Of a DNA stretch of 22,954 bases, positions 11,225 to 20,495 are shown in pieces. The notes under the pieces were generated by a model. It ran no database searches. It saw only the letters and a program-made list of their open reading frames with translations, and was not told where the DNA came from. The position numbers and the translations under genes were made by a program. Location of the stretch: positions 1 to 22,954 of the forward strand of contig JANBPU010000250.1 in assembly GCA_027575805.1 (NCBI GenBank). The letters are read 5' to 3'. Positions within the stretch are counted from its first letter, which is position 1. Each line of letters starts with the position of its first letter. The DNA is from Mycoemilia scoparia. Lineage: Eukaryota; Kickxellomycota; Kickxellomycetes; Kickxellales; Kickxellaceae.

Positions 11225-11545
11225 GCCAGTAGTATTAGTGCCGGTGTGATGGTAGCAACAATGTTGTCAGTAATTATTAACTACCAAAAATTTAACCAAA
11301 AGCTGACCTTTTTATACATAACCTTCTTAATATAAATTTTATATAATTTCAAAGAAACAATTAAAAGATTCATCTAAAGACAGTTTATATTTGGATCATT
11401 GTTTTTTGAAGGGCTAATTTTTGCTGATAGGCCACAGCTCCGTCATGCAATGCATACTGGTCAGCCTATATATATATAATAATGTATACTCTGCATTTAA
11501 CCCTTCAATAATAACTACACATTTGGACAAATATTTTGAATGGTA

Positions 11546-11551
11546 TTTATT
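11546..11551 (-). terminator. Polyadenylation signal AATAAA for the 207-aa protein gene
   Basis: TTTATT on the plus strand reads AATAAA on the minus strand, about 63 bases past the stop codon, a plausible 3'-end distance for a short fungal gene. Confidence 0.45.
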
Positions 11552-11613
11552 GTATTTAGGGTTAGAATGCTAAAAGTACTACTAAAATACTGGCAAACAG
11601 TTGTTTTTTAAAT

Positions 11614-12237
11614 TTACAAAATTTCTCCTATAGCTCTTCTTTGTTGATCCATTCTATAAAGCTTGTTAAGTACCAACTTGAATCTATAATAAAAGGTTGA
11701 AATATGTTTAGCATCACCTATAATATCATCAATAGAACTCTCAAATTCACCCTTGATCTTATCGCCATCCAATTCCTCGAGCTCATTCTTTCTTATTTTA
11801 GTAGCCAACTCTCTACTTTTATCAGCAGTTGAAGTGATAATATCATCAAGTAAAAGATCTATATCAATATTTAAGATACTTTTAAATCTAATGATATCGT
11901 TTTCTTGTGGCATTAATTTACACATCCAATATCGAAGAAAACCATAACGTTCCGCAAGCTGACCCCTACTAGTTTGAACTAACTCCAAATTGCTTTTTAG
12001 GATCAAATTTAAAAGCCTTGTTGTTTCCTTTTTGGGTAGTGCATCTGTGACCAAGATGTTTTTGGAATTGGTTTTTAAGCTATTGAAGTTGGCGTAAAGG
12101 GGGTGGTGATTTTCAGCCAATTGATTATATGTTTCGGCGTCTACTATGTGAATATTTGTCCAGTGGTTGGTAAGTTCTTCAAGGCACTTGACGAAATCGG
12201 CGTCGAATTCGTCAACAGTCGAGTACATTTCTGGCAT
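11614..12237 (-). CDS. Hypothetical helix-rich protein, 207 aa
   Basis: Intronless open frame with a true ATG at 12237 (MPEMYSTVDEF); a second ATG lies three codons on. I do not recognise the protein. It has no signal peptide, membrane segment or zinc motif. The sequence is charged, Leu/Ile-rich and almost certainly all-helical, with an N-terminal helix (FDADFVKCLEELTNHW), a central block (QLAERYGFLRYWMCKLMPQ), an acidic amphipathic stretch (IDIDLLLDDIITSTADKS), and a C-terminal helix (FYYRFKLVLNKLYRMDQQRR). The order of helices and a Trp-x(5)-Pro-x-Glu pattern faintly recall PA28 proteasome-activator or small helical-bundle complex subunits, but key PA28 loop residues are not visible, so this is only a hypothesis. 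Length, intact frame and a nearby AATAAA support a real gene. It is convergent with the kinesin, and nothing links their functions. Confidence 0.75.
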   Translation of the reverse strand: MPEMYSTVDEFDADFVKCLEELTNHWTNIHIVDAETYNQLAENHHPLYANFNSLKTNSKNILVTDALPKKETTRLLNLILKSNLELVQTSRGQLAERYGFLRYWMCKLMPQENDIIRFKSILNIDIDLLLDDIITSTADKSRELATKIRKNELEELDGDKIKGEFESSIDDIIGDAKHISTFYYRFKLVLNKLYRMDQQRRAIGEIL

Positions 12238-12919
12238 AGTTGGTGGTATGAATTAATTGTTGTGTTGCTGGTGGCGTGAGTAGATTGATGTGGTTCTAAT
12301 TACTGCCACATGAGATGGTATTTATGGACTGACTTTCTTGATAAACTGCTTCTACAACTCGTATGTTTATATGGATTGAGATCACTATTGAGCATTACTT
12401 TGGCTTATTTGTGAACTAGTCAAAAATGCCATTGAGTATTTTTTTCCCCTTCAATTCAATGTTATTGATCTCAATGCTAAATGCCAATCCATTGATAATA
12501 GTGGAATATTAAATAGATAGCAACACATTAATATAAAAGACGTATAATGAACTGCATTTCTCTACACTTTCTAATCAAGTATTTGGCTACCATTGTTCAG
12601 TTGTAGACAGTCTATTGACATATAATTTAAAGAAACATTTATAAAAGAAATATCCCAACCATTAGTGTTTGGTGTAAAAACATTCAGATAGTACACAGTG
12701 TTACGCATATGATAGAGTCTCCTCTAAAAAGGGCACTAGGAGTTTCCTTGGATACCAGTCAATTATCACTGATACTCCAGCTAAAATGTATGGGCTATGG
12801 GCTGGTTTGCAGGGAATGTATGGGAGTGTCTGCCTGTTCCCTTTTGGTGAAAAACTACCTGCCACATGGCCAGAATTCACAAGGCCTTAGGCAAAAATGA
12901 TGGGTCCCCAGGAATAGTT

Positions 12920-13030
12920 GCATATCAAATAAATGATGGTTGGGTCAAAATCTGATGAGGCCCATTTCTGCCCAACATAGATTCAATCACTAGTGAAATC
13001 TTGCCATATTATTCAGGCCAAGAGTTGATG
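12920..13030. repeat. Diverged dispersed repeat, copy B
   Basis: Partner of the copy at about 145-253, with collinear word matches at 12934-12946, 12964-12971 and 13015-13021 separated by small indels. In one frame both copies give a similar short peptide around G-x-F-L-x-x-I, which hints at decayed coding sequence. Borders and family are unknown. Confidence 0.4.
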
Positions 13031-13129
13031 CGCAGTTTAAAATATATTTGACCTATGATACTACAACTGTTAAACTTGTTTTCGGCAATGAAGTTGAAAA
13101 ATATATTTCAATGATATATTTTCAACAAT

Positions 13130-13320
13130 GTATTGTCAGGATTAACTCTTGTTATCAACGTTTATGCATTTACCTGATTCTCCAATATGCTGGTATTGTG
13201 TGGGGTTGTTCACCTACTGTGCCCACAAAGAGTTGTGAAATTGGCTACTATAGCTGATTTTAACACTTTTACTTATTTTACAAGTTTCCTTATAATCTTG
13301 GTTCTAAGCTCTGCACTGAT
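13130..13320 (+). pseudogene. Possible decayed LINE reverse-transcriptase fragment
   Basis: One frame reads LILQYAGIVWGCSP, resembling the L-x-Y-x-x-x-V-W-G segment near the end of many non-LTR retrotransposon reverse transcriptases. The next frame then reads PQRVVKLATIADFNTFT, resembling the QKRAVRLIT...YN-x-HT segment that normally follows. A frameshift and a shortened spacer separate them, and no catalytic motif is visible upstream. The call rests on short pattern similarity only and may be chance. Confidence 0.25.
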
Positions 13321-14107
13321 TACCAATTCCTTCAATTTCAAAGAACGGTCTCTGGCATCTGTAATTATATGTGCAGATATGCTTGGAGAGCCCTTTCCTT
13401 GCGTACACGTTTATATATGTATGGTATTTGCTTTTCAATAACTACACTGAAATGAAACAATTATTCGTGTCTTTGACAACGATGAAGAGTCATTCGCTGA
13501 TGTTATCATCTTTAACAGCTACAAATGTCTTGGGATGCAGAAAAACAATGTGAGAGTTACATTGCCTTTTGTCTAACATGAATTTTGTGACTAAAATAGG
13601 TAATCTTTATGCATGGCTTTAATTGTAAAGATGTGGTCTACACACTCAACTCAAATCGGCATGACATGTCCCTTTCCAATGAAAAGTGCAATATATGCAT
13701 AGTTATATTTTAAGGCTATCTTTGTCAAACCTTTACCACTAATGTGTGTGTTTCTTATAGAAGGTTTATATGGTGGTTGGGGTGGCGTGATAATGATTTT
13801 CTTGTCATTACTTCCCAAGATAAGGAAAAAGAGCTCCTTGAAAATTGGTTTTCTAGACATGGAAATTTCCAAGCTGAGTTTGGTAAAGTCATGACAAATA
13901 GTCGAGCCTGGGTTCTGTTTATTCTTATAAGAGCGGTAATTCTTTTCTGGGAATATAGTCTTGTTTTCAATATATTCTCCAAGTATTCTTTTATTTCATA
14001 CCAAACACCCTATCCCCTCTCTAGGCACACGGCCAATTTTCTGGTATAATCATTCCTGAATCGCTTAAACAACTACTACACTTACACCAAACACAGCCTA
14101 ATACAAA

Positions 14108-14287
14108 ATGCAATTCGCTATTACATACAGAATATTTCTAGCCGTTCTTCTCAGCCAAGTATTCCTGGTTGTTCTTGTCTTGGCAGCACCACTTCCTCAG
14201 AACGGCCCTCCCTCAGGCGGTATCCTGTTACCAAACAAAGGCGCTGAAATGGGCAAAGACAGAAAGTATGGTCATTCTGGCCAGTAG
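14108..14287 (+). CDS. Small secreted peptide precursor, 59 aa
   Basis: ATG at 14108 in a CAAAATG context, stop TAG at 14285-14287. Residues 1 to about 27 form a clear signal peptide: a short start with one Arg, then a hydrophobic core (IFLAVLLSQVFLVVLVLAA). The predicted mature part is about 32 residues, Pro/Gly-rich at first (APLPQNGPPSGG) and basic-polar at the end (KDRKYGHSGQ). It has no cysteine, so it is not a disulfide-rich peptide, and no Lys-Arg Kex2 site. The upstream leader (ACAACTACTACACTTACACC) resembles that of well-expressed fungal genes, and AATAAA follows at 14389. Function is unknown; a signalling, cell-wall-associated or other secreted role is possible. The frame is short enough that chance cannot be excluded, but the signal peptide plus flanking signals make a gene likely. 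Confidence 0.6.
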   Translation: MQFAITYRIFLAVLLSQVFLVVLVLAAPLPQNGPPSGGILLPNKGAEMGKDRKYGHSGQ

Positions 14288-14807
14288 TAACTTTATTTAG
14301 GAAAACCATTGATAAACCAACCACCTCGTCCGTTAAAGCTTTTTACACTGTATTATTACAACAACCCTTTTAAAGCGATTTTTGATTAAATAAAACTCAA
14401 CTTCTCGTTCTGGCTTTCTACCTCTACCAAGCCCTTTTTAAACTAATTTATATTAGACATTATAAGCTTAATCAGTTCATGAATATATAATGAGATACTT
14501 TGCTTGGAATTATTAAATATATGGTAGATAGGAATGGGTCGTCATATTTTGGTCCAATTACAGGCTATTTGCTATGCAACTTCTACAGACCCAGTTCTGT
14601 TTTTGAATTCTTACCAACTTATATACCCTTTAAACAAGTACTAAAAATATTATGATAGAGGGTATAATCAAGGTTCATCAAAACTTTTGATAAAAGGATA
14701 ATAAATACAAGTAATTGGTAAACAAACACATTTTGTAAAGAGAGGATCAGAAAACCAAAATATAACAAAACTAGCTTTGGAATAGAGATGCAATTAGAAT
14801 TCACAGT
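14288..14807. other. Convergent 3' intergenic region
   Basis: Lies between the peptide gene (plus) and the arrestin gene (minus). Apart from the AATAAA at 14389 nothing is recognisable. Confidence 0.65.
14389..14394 (+). terminator. Polyadenylation signal AATAAA for the secreted peptide gene
   Basis: AATAAA about 100 bases after the TAG stop of the 59-aa frame, on the same strand. Confidence 0.5.
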
Positions 14808-16414
14808 TTAATGACTAGTACTGGCTCTTGAAATGATACTTTTCTGTTTCTTTTCCATATACTCTTTCCAAAGTGGGTTAGATTCGTCCCATGGGGTGAA
14901 TTTGTAAGCACCGCTGATGATGTTTGAACTATCAATATGGCTAACCGAAGGTCTTGGTGGTGGTGGTTGTACATATGAGCCACCATTATAACCCTTTTTA
15001 TCTCCATCTAAAGGCAATTTTTGATCACCATTATGATAATCTTGCCTTTCATCATAAAAGTTTATAGTCGGAAGCTGGCCATCTTCAAGGTATGATGGGA
15101 TTCTGATATTTTCTATATTATATGCAGGATTCATGTAGGAATTTGAAAATGCATCAGGGGATATCGACTGAGGATCAACATGTATCACCGAAATAGGATA
15201 ACAAAAAGTCGCTCGTGGCCAGGTCTGGAGAGTAAAGTTCTTCACATTTGTCAGAATCGAGTCATCAACCTTGGAAACCCGAACGCTTACATGGAACTCG
15301 TACGAGATCGACACAGAAGGTGATTGACAAGGCTTGAGTTCCCAAGGAAGTTTGAGATGCACAAACGACTGTAGTATTGGTTTGTTATTAGAACGAACTC
15401 TTCTTGTTCTTTCGGGTTTGGGTTTTTCAGGAACATTGGAAAACTGTTTGGCTGGATCAAGCAGCCATTTGTCAATGTACCTCGTAGTGCTACATGATTT
15501 CTCGCTTCCCCTTATTAATGCCCTTTGTTCTACAACCTCAACTAGCTGGACTATTGCGCTACGTATAACATATTCGGTGCTTGGAGATTTGGCCTCCACT
15601 TTTATGCACACAACGTCTCCGGGTTGGGCTTCGGATTTGCTACATTCAAAGTCCAACCCAACTTTGGTTTCCCACTTGTTTGTGCTCTCTTCGCTAGTTT
15701 CGCTGATTGCGCGTGGTAGGGTGGTTGGGAATATCATGGGTTCAAACAAAATCTCCTCTTTGTTTGATGATACGCTGCTGTTCAAAAGACTTCCTGGTCG
15801 CTCAATTTGGGCTTGCAAAATGTACTGGATTTTACATAGACCGTCTCTGGCAAGTGTTGGCGGATAGTTTATTCTTGGGAACTTTATTTCGAAGCTAAAG
15901 TCGTGGGTGCCAATACAGATCTCTTTCCAGTCCTTCTTTTTGATCGGGCTGCCTAAAAATAAAGGATGTGTGTGTGTAACTGTATTGTGTTGGTGAATGC
16001 TGGGCTGTTTATAAACAAGGGTTCAAGGAATTGTGCGGTATGATCTTACCATTGCTCTTGTTTTCGGGGTATCCCCAAATGGGGAACATTATGTTGAACA
16101 GCTCATGCTCAAAGCGAGTAGTTGCAAAAAGGCTTGGTGTGTCTGCCTGTGGACTTATATGGACAGTCTCTAGCCCAATAAATCTGAGGCTTATGCGTTG
16201 TGCTTTAAGGACCTTTCCAACGGTTAAAGACACCTTGCCTATACAAAGCAATGGATCGTGGCTGGATAGGGTTGAAAAGAGCTTTTGTTGATAATATATG
16301 TGGGGAAATGAGCTGTAAGAACCTACCATTAAGATTGTCGCCAGGCCTGTGGTGGTGGGCCAGTGCACCAGCGGGCAAGACCACTCTGAAGTTAATAATA
16401 CTCTCATTAGACAT
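14808..16414 (-). CDS. Alpha-arrestin (arrestin N and C domains), three exons
   Basis: Fungal alpha-arrestins are cytosolic adaptors that bring ubiquitin ligases to plasma-membrane transporters for endocytosis (family knowledge). Exons 16414-16327, 16238-16050 and 15952-14808 join in phase to 473 aa. The arrestin N fold is visible as FRVVLPAGALAHHHRPGDNL, then KVSLTVGKVLKAQRISLRF and HDFSFEIKFPRINYPPTL, then LCKIQYILQAQIERPG. The C domain starts near WETKVGLDFECSKSEAQPGD and includes VHLKLPW and YEFHVSVRVSKVDD. The tail is polar, with a PPPPRP run and a terminal TPWDESNPLWKEYM block. No PPxY ubiquitin-ligase docking motif is seen. The large open frame appears to start at 15818, but that codon is TTG inside exon 3. 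The ATG at 16414 (CCAACAAATG context) is supported by the family pattern running across both junctions. Confidence 0.85.
15953..16049 (-). other. Intron 2 of the alpha-arrestin gene
   Basis: Donor GTAAGA at 16049, acceptor ATTTTTAG ending at 15953, 97 nt, phase 1 (G|GC, Gly). It joins YPENKSNG to SPIKKKDW. Confidence 0.85.
16239..16326 (-). other. Intron 1 of the alpha-arrestin gene
   Basis: Donor GTAGGT at 16326, acceptor TTGTATAG ending at 16239, 88 nt, phase 1 (G|GC, Gly). The joined peptide RPGDNLNGKVSLTVGKVLKA fits the arrestin N consensus PGD-x-L-x-G-x-V-x-L, which selects this acceptor over an upstream AG. Confidence 0.8.
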
Positions 16415-17382
16415 TTGTTGGCAATTCGAATGACAAATAACAATGAAAAGGTAAAGAGGGGGTACAACAGCAAAGTTAGATAATAAAGAAGTAACAAGAA
16501 GTCTTGCTATCAGAAGTACTAGGGAGATGATATTAGGAAAAGGGGTAGTTGGAGATGACCTGCTACTAATAAGCACAAAGCCTCAATAACCAGCATCAAC
16601 AGTGACAATAGTCAAATAATAGCAGAATAAATGCAGTAAGCAGGCTGTCTCTGGGAGTATGAAATTTACTTCTTGCATGATCGAAGCCTTGTCCTGACAG
16701 TTTAGTAAATGACGCTGCATGAAGTCAATAATAAAACCACAACAAGTGTATTTGCTTTGCACATAGAATAAGGTAGCCCTAACAGTTTATCCTCTGCGGA
16801 TACCATCGTATAAAATGATACGCATAATAAAACTAGAGCGAGATAAGCTTGAGCCAAGCCTAACCAAGGCAAGCAGTGAAAGATCAAGAATTCGGGAACC
16901 AGGCTTTGGCAATATGATTTTCAGGCAAGGCGAGTGAATCGAAGCTTTGCCAAGACACGCCAGCCTTCATCAGAGCCCAATCGAATAACAGAACAGAACT
17001 ACTTTAGGATGTTCTATTTCCTGTGTGGGTTTGTGTTGTACTAGTTTACGCATGTTGTTTGATAGATTTACTCTAAAGCCAAGATAATAGGAAAATGCTG
17101 ATAACTAGTTGCTGTATAAATTTATAAGCATACACTGCTGCAGCGTGTGGTGGCATTGGTGATAAGGGTTAATGTATCCACTCAAGAAGGTCAAGAGGCT
17201 GCTGTTGTTTTGATATCTAATGTTATCAACGTATTTAATATATTCTAGAAACTCAGAAAGGGGTTGAGAGGTATATAACAAAACTTTTATCCATGCTTCT
17301 TTTTTCTAGAACCACCAAATCCGTTTAGTACAAGTGGCGCAGCAGCAGCAGCAGGAGCAGCAATAGTAAATCAATAATAACT

Positions 17383-17405
17383 GAAAACAGCATACTACTG
17401 TTTTC
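17383..17405. repeat. 8-bp perfect hairpin
   Basis: GAAAACAG at 17383-17390 and CTGTTTTC at 17398-17405 are perfect inverted repeats around a 7-base loop. The function is unknown; it could be a 3' RNA structure if a gene ends near 17378. Confidence 0.6.
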
Positions 17406-19368
17406 TATTGTAGTAATGGTGGTCAAATCCAATTATATTCTAAACAAAAAAGAAATGTCTCAGTGGAATGTTTGTATGTAATCTTTGTATCGAGTTTTAA
17501 TTTGTAAGTAAAATCTACACGCCTTGTGCTTGATTTAATAGAAATTCTACCATACATTTCTCTTTGTACTTGTGCCTCTTTTTCTATAATTAAAATATCC
17601 TTGGCTAATTAGTTGTTGTAGCTGATAAGTATTCTATAGTCACATGTGCTTTGTATTCCTGCTTTATCTATTATAGCCTCCAAACCCTAAAACGCCCTTC
17701 AAAAGCATTTTAAACCTATTTTACAATAAAGCTGCAGCAGAATTGTCAATGAACGTGGGTAACTTTTTTCAAAGACTGTCTGATTTATAAAGACCTATTA
17801 ATAGAAAAAAGGCTCAAATTAGAAACATCATCGTCATCACCATTGTCTCTCAAAAAACCATAGCGATGATATGCAAGGTGGATTTTCATGCAGATACAAA
17901 ACGGTTGTTTTGTGGCTTGAGTTAAAAATAGCACATAATGCAAAAATGCATGGGTCAGTGGTTGATACACAAATGCGGGGTAAAAAGATGGTGCTGAGAT
18001 TGTTACTAAAAATAGATTTTGCACAATGGAGGACAGTGTGGAGTCTAAAATAGTAATAGTCCTGCCACTTCATATTTTATCTCCGTATATGCGTGTTAGT
18101 GTGTATGTGTGGGGAATAAGTAAACAAACTGGTTGTTGGCAAACTCCGAATAACAATGAATGTGACCACTACCCTGATGTTAGTTTTAATAATCAATCTT
18201 TTTGCCTGAATAGGTATACGGGTGTATGTTAACTAATTTCTATTTTGGTAAGGTTGGGAACATTTTAAAATATTCAATTGTGCAGTTTTTAGTCATATGT
18301 TGTTACCATCCTGCAGCCTTTTTTCATGACAGGAAATACTGGCGACTCAATACTTACACATCCGATCGGGGAGATTAAGATATATTGGGCTTTTTTCCTT
18401 ATGGATTCTGTTTGGGGATGTGGTAGAAGCAGCAGAAGTACGGAGTAGAAGTTAATGACAAATTTAGAACTGAGTTCCTTCTTGACCTGTTATACTGTTA
18501 ACATTGTTCCCCCACACACACGCACATACACACATATTCAAAAGTTCTGTTGGATAATTCCAAACTCAGATTCTGTGCACAGCAACGCTCTGTATTTGCT
18601 GATTATCACAAGTTTCTGGTTTTGACCCTGTCAGAGATCCAGCTCCTGACCTTCACTTGGCACTAATGAAGCTGAATTCATAAACAATCAGGCTGTGAGC
18701 TATTTTATTGTTGTTGTTGAAGTCAGTCGGAGAAGCGATTCACAGTTGTTTTTGGTTTCTGAATTGATATCCAAAACGATTACTCCTGATACTCATTGGA
18801 TATATCCAAATATCGCTACAACATTACACACACAACAATAAAGACAATAGAACAGGCACATTAATGATGTTTGTTTTGGATAAAAATTAAAAAGGTCCCT
18901 GAGTTTAATATTGTAGAAGATGTTGTTTAAGTCAGATCAAAGCTGCTGGGGATGGATTGAATACAAAATTTAACCAGTCCCTTACAAGTTTTTTGAGTGA
19001 AGCGAACGAAGACGATAGTGTGAGAAATATGGCATTACAATTGAAATACAGTCTCCTAACAGCAGTGTGAAGGAATGCGTCTTTCACTCTTTTGGTCTTT
19101 GCTGGCGGTGTGTTATATATCCGTCTGATCATGGTCCCAAAGGTAGCAAAAGGAAATGCACTTGTTTTGTCTAAGAAACTTGAAAAGAGATATCAAAAAA
19201 CGATGCGCACACACTGTGGACTAAAAGCGTGCAACATCTTAGATGTCGAGAGAGGATGGTAAAAGAAAATGACAGCAGATATCTGGTAAAGACCAGTGGC
19301 TAGTTGGTTGACTTTGTCGAATCCAAGGGGCTCAAGTTCTTTATAGAAAAAATCCTCCGACAAATGAC

Positions 19369-19554
19369 ATGGATATCTATCAAGCTTTCTTTAAGAAGGT
19401 CCCAGTGACTCAACAGCCAACAAAGCCAGCAAGCAGCAGCAGTACTAGTGTAATAATAATGCCCGTAATAAGAGAGGGGTTCCGTTTATACTCGAGACTG
19501 AAAATAAAATATGGGGACGCTGTCTTAAATGTTATAAGAAGAAAGAACGCATGA
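19369..19554 (+). CDS. Doubtful small open frame, 61 aa
   Basis: True ATG in an ACAAATGG context. The peptide begins MDIYQAFFKKVP, has a Ser-rich middle and ends LKIKYGDAVLNVIRRKNA. It is basic, with no signal peptide or membrane segment, and I do not recognise it. It lies about 0.9 kb upstream of the Zn2Cys6 start on the same strand, so it could be a separate small gene, an upstream frame in a long leader, or chance. Only a plausible amino-acid composition and a good start context support it. Confidence 0.2.
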   Translation: MDIYQAFFKKVPVTQQPTKPASSSSTSVIIMPVIREGFRLYSRLKIKYGDAVLNVIRRKNA

Positions 19555-20495
19555 GTGTGGTTAGGAGATGCCTACAAGGGCACATCAAGCAAAAGGTAAA
19601 GAGACTCTGGCCTTTAGCTAAAGAGATCTTTGAGCAAAGTAAGAGGGTGGAGCTCAGGTAATGCAGAGAACCAAGATACAAAGGGACTATGGTTGTAGCA
19701 AAACAAAACAATAACAAATAAAACAGGAGTCTCTTGATATATCTCTCCAGGCCGTCTGTAGCTTGTGGTTCAAGAGAGAGGGAGAGAGAGCCAAGGTAAA
19801 GAGCACGGAACAAAGGAACCAAGAGCAATCAGGGCTTTTGTCATCAGGCAGCTCAATCAAACAGCGTAAATTAGAAAGGCCCAAGTTTCAAGAGCGACAT
19901 TTTCCGCCGTTACTTTGTTGTACTAACTAAAGAAAGAGCCATGTCCTGGCGACTCAAGCCTCTGCATGATTGGTTGTGTCGGTTCATATACTTGACCATC
20001 AGCTTAGAACAAAGAAGGATGCTTGCCTTTTTAATGCCGTGTGTCTAGTTTGATTTGCCTTGTGTTGCATACGCCTTTTTGGTGGGGTTTTAAACACGCC
20101 AACCCTCAGGCCCACATACACGCACACACGCTACTCACATACACACGCAAGGCCGATTGTCCTAGGCCCTGCTTGATATGTGATGGATGGACCCTTTGGC
20201 TGGTCCTTTTACAATATAAACCCTGTCGGTTGCCCCTCGCTATTTTTTGGTCCATCTACGATTTAGAATTTCTTTGATTTTTAACTAACTAGCTGTTGTA
20301 TTTTACCTGTTTTCCTCCATTATATTTTGTCTACTGCGACTCCCGTGTGCGTCTCGTATTAGCTTTGGATATCGCTAGCTGCTACTTTCAAGGCCCCTAT
20401 TTCCCTTGCCTTTTGATACTACATAATTTCTTCATATTGCATAAGCCCTTTCATACACACAATTAGACATATAAAATTTCAATTCTATCACCACA

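Larger units (their letters stand above)
11098..11613. other. Convergent 3' intergenic region
   Basis: Shared 3' flank of the kinesin (plus) and the 207-aa protein gene (minus). It carries an (AGT)7 run and a short TA run near 11467-11478. No gene is seen. Confidence 0.7.
12238..14107. other. Gene-poor intergenic region with repeat remnants
   Basis: About 1.9 kb containing only short unconvincing open frames (for example 13744-14049). It holds copy B of a diverged repeat and a reading-frame fragment resembling a non-LTR reverse-transcriptase tail, both listed separately. The last ~100 bases (CT-rich run near 14010, GGTATAATC near 14041) probably belong to the promoter of the small peptide gene. 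Confidence 0.5.
16415..20495. promoter_or_regulatory. 4-kb region without a convincing gene, upstream of the Zn2Cys6 factor
   Basis: Contains only short open frames in all six frames. It probably holds the arrestin promoter at its left end and a long promoter or leader for the Zn2Cys6 gene at its right. Features seen: a GCA-repeat exon-like stretch near 17317-17378; an 8-bp hairpin at 17383-17405; CA-rich runs at 18512-18540 and 20112-20148; a purine-rich stretch around 19560-19830; and a pyrimidine-rich leader before 20496. No ATG is seen in roughly the last 200 bases before the factor's start, so the initiation codon is unobstructed. Confidence 0.45.

Noticed and set aside
13744..14049. 101-aa plus-strand open frame with hydrophobic stretches
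   Set aside because: No recognisable domain; composition looks like translated AT-rich noncoding DNA.
15816..15818. Arrestin start codon at 15818
   Set aside because: The codon is TTG, and the arrestin N domain continues upstream in the same frame and across two introns.
19532..19828. 98-aa minus-strand frame, Leu-rich and membrane-like
   Set aside because: Leu/Ser richness follows from reading the complement of a purine-rich strand; no coding support.
18512..20148. CA-rich runs that might suggest an array of short repeats
   Set aside because: They are simple microsatellites without unique spacers; a CRISPR array is not expected in this eukaryotic DNA.
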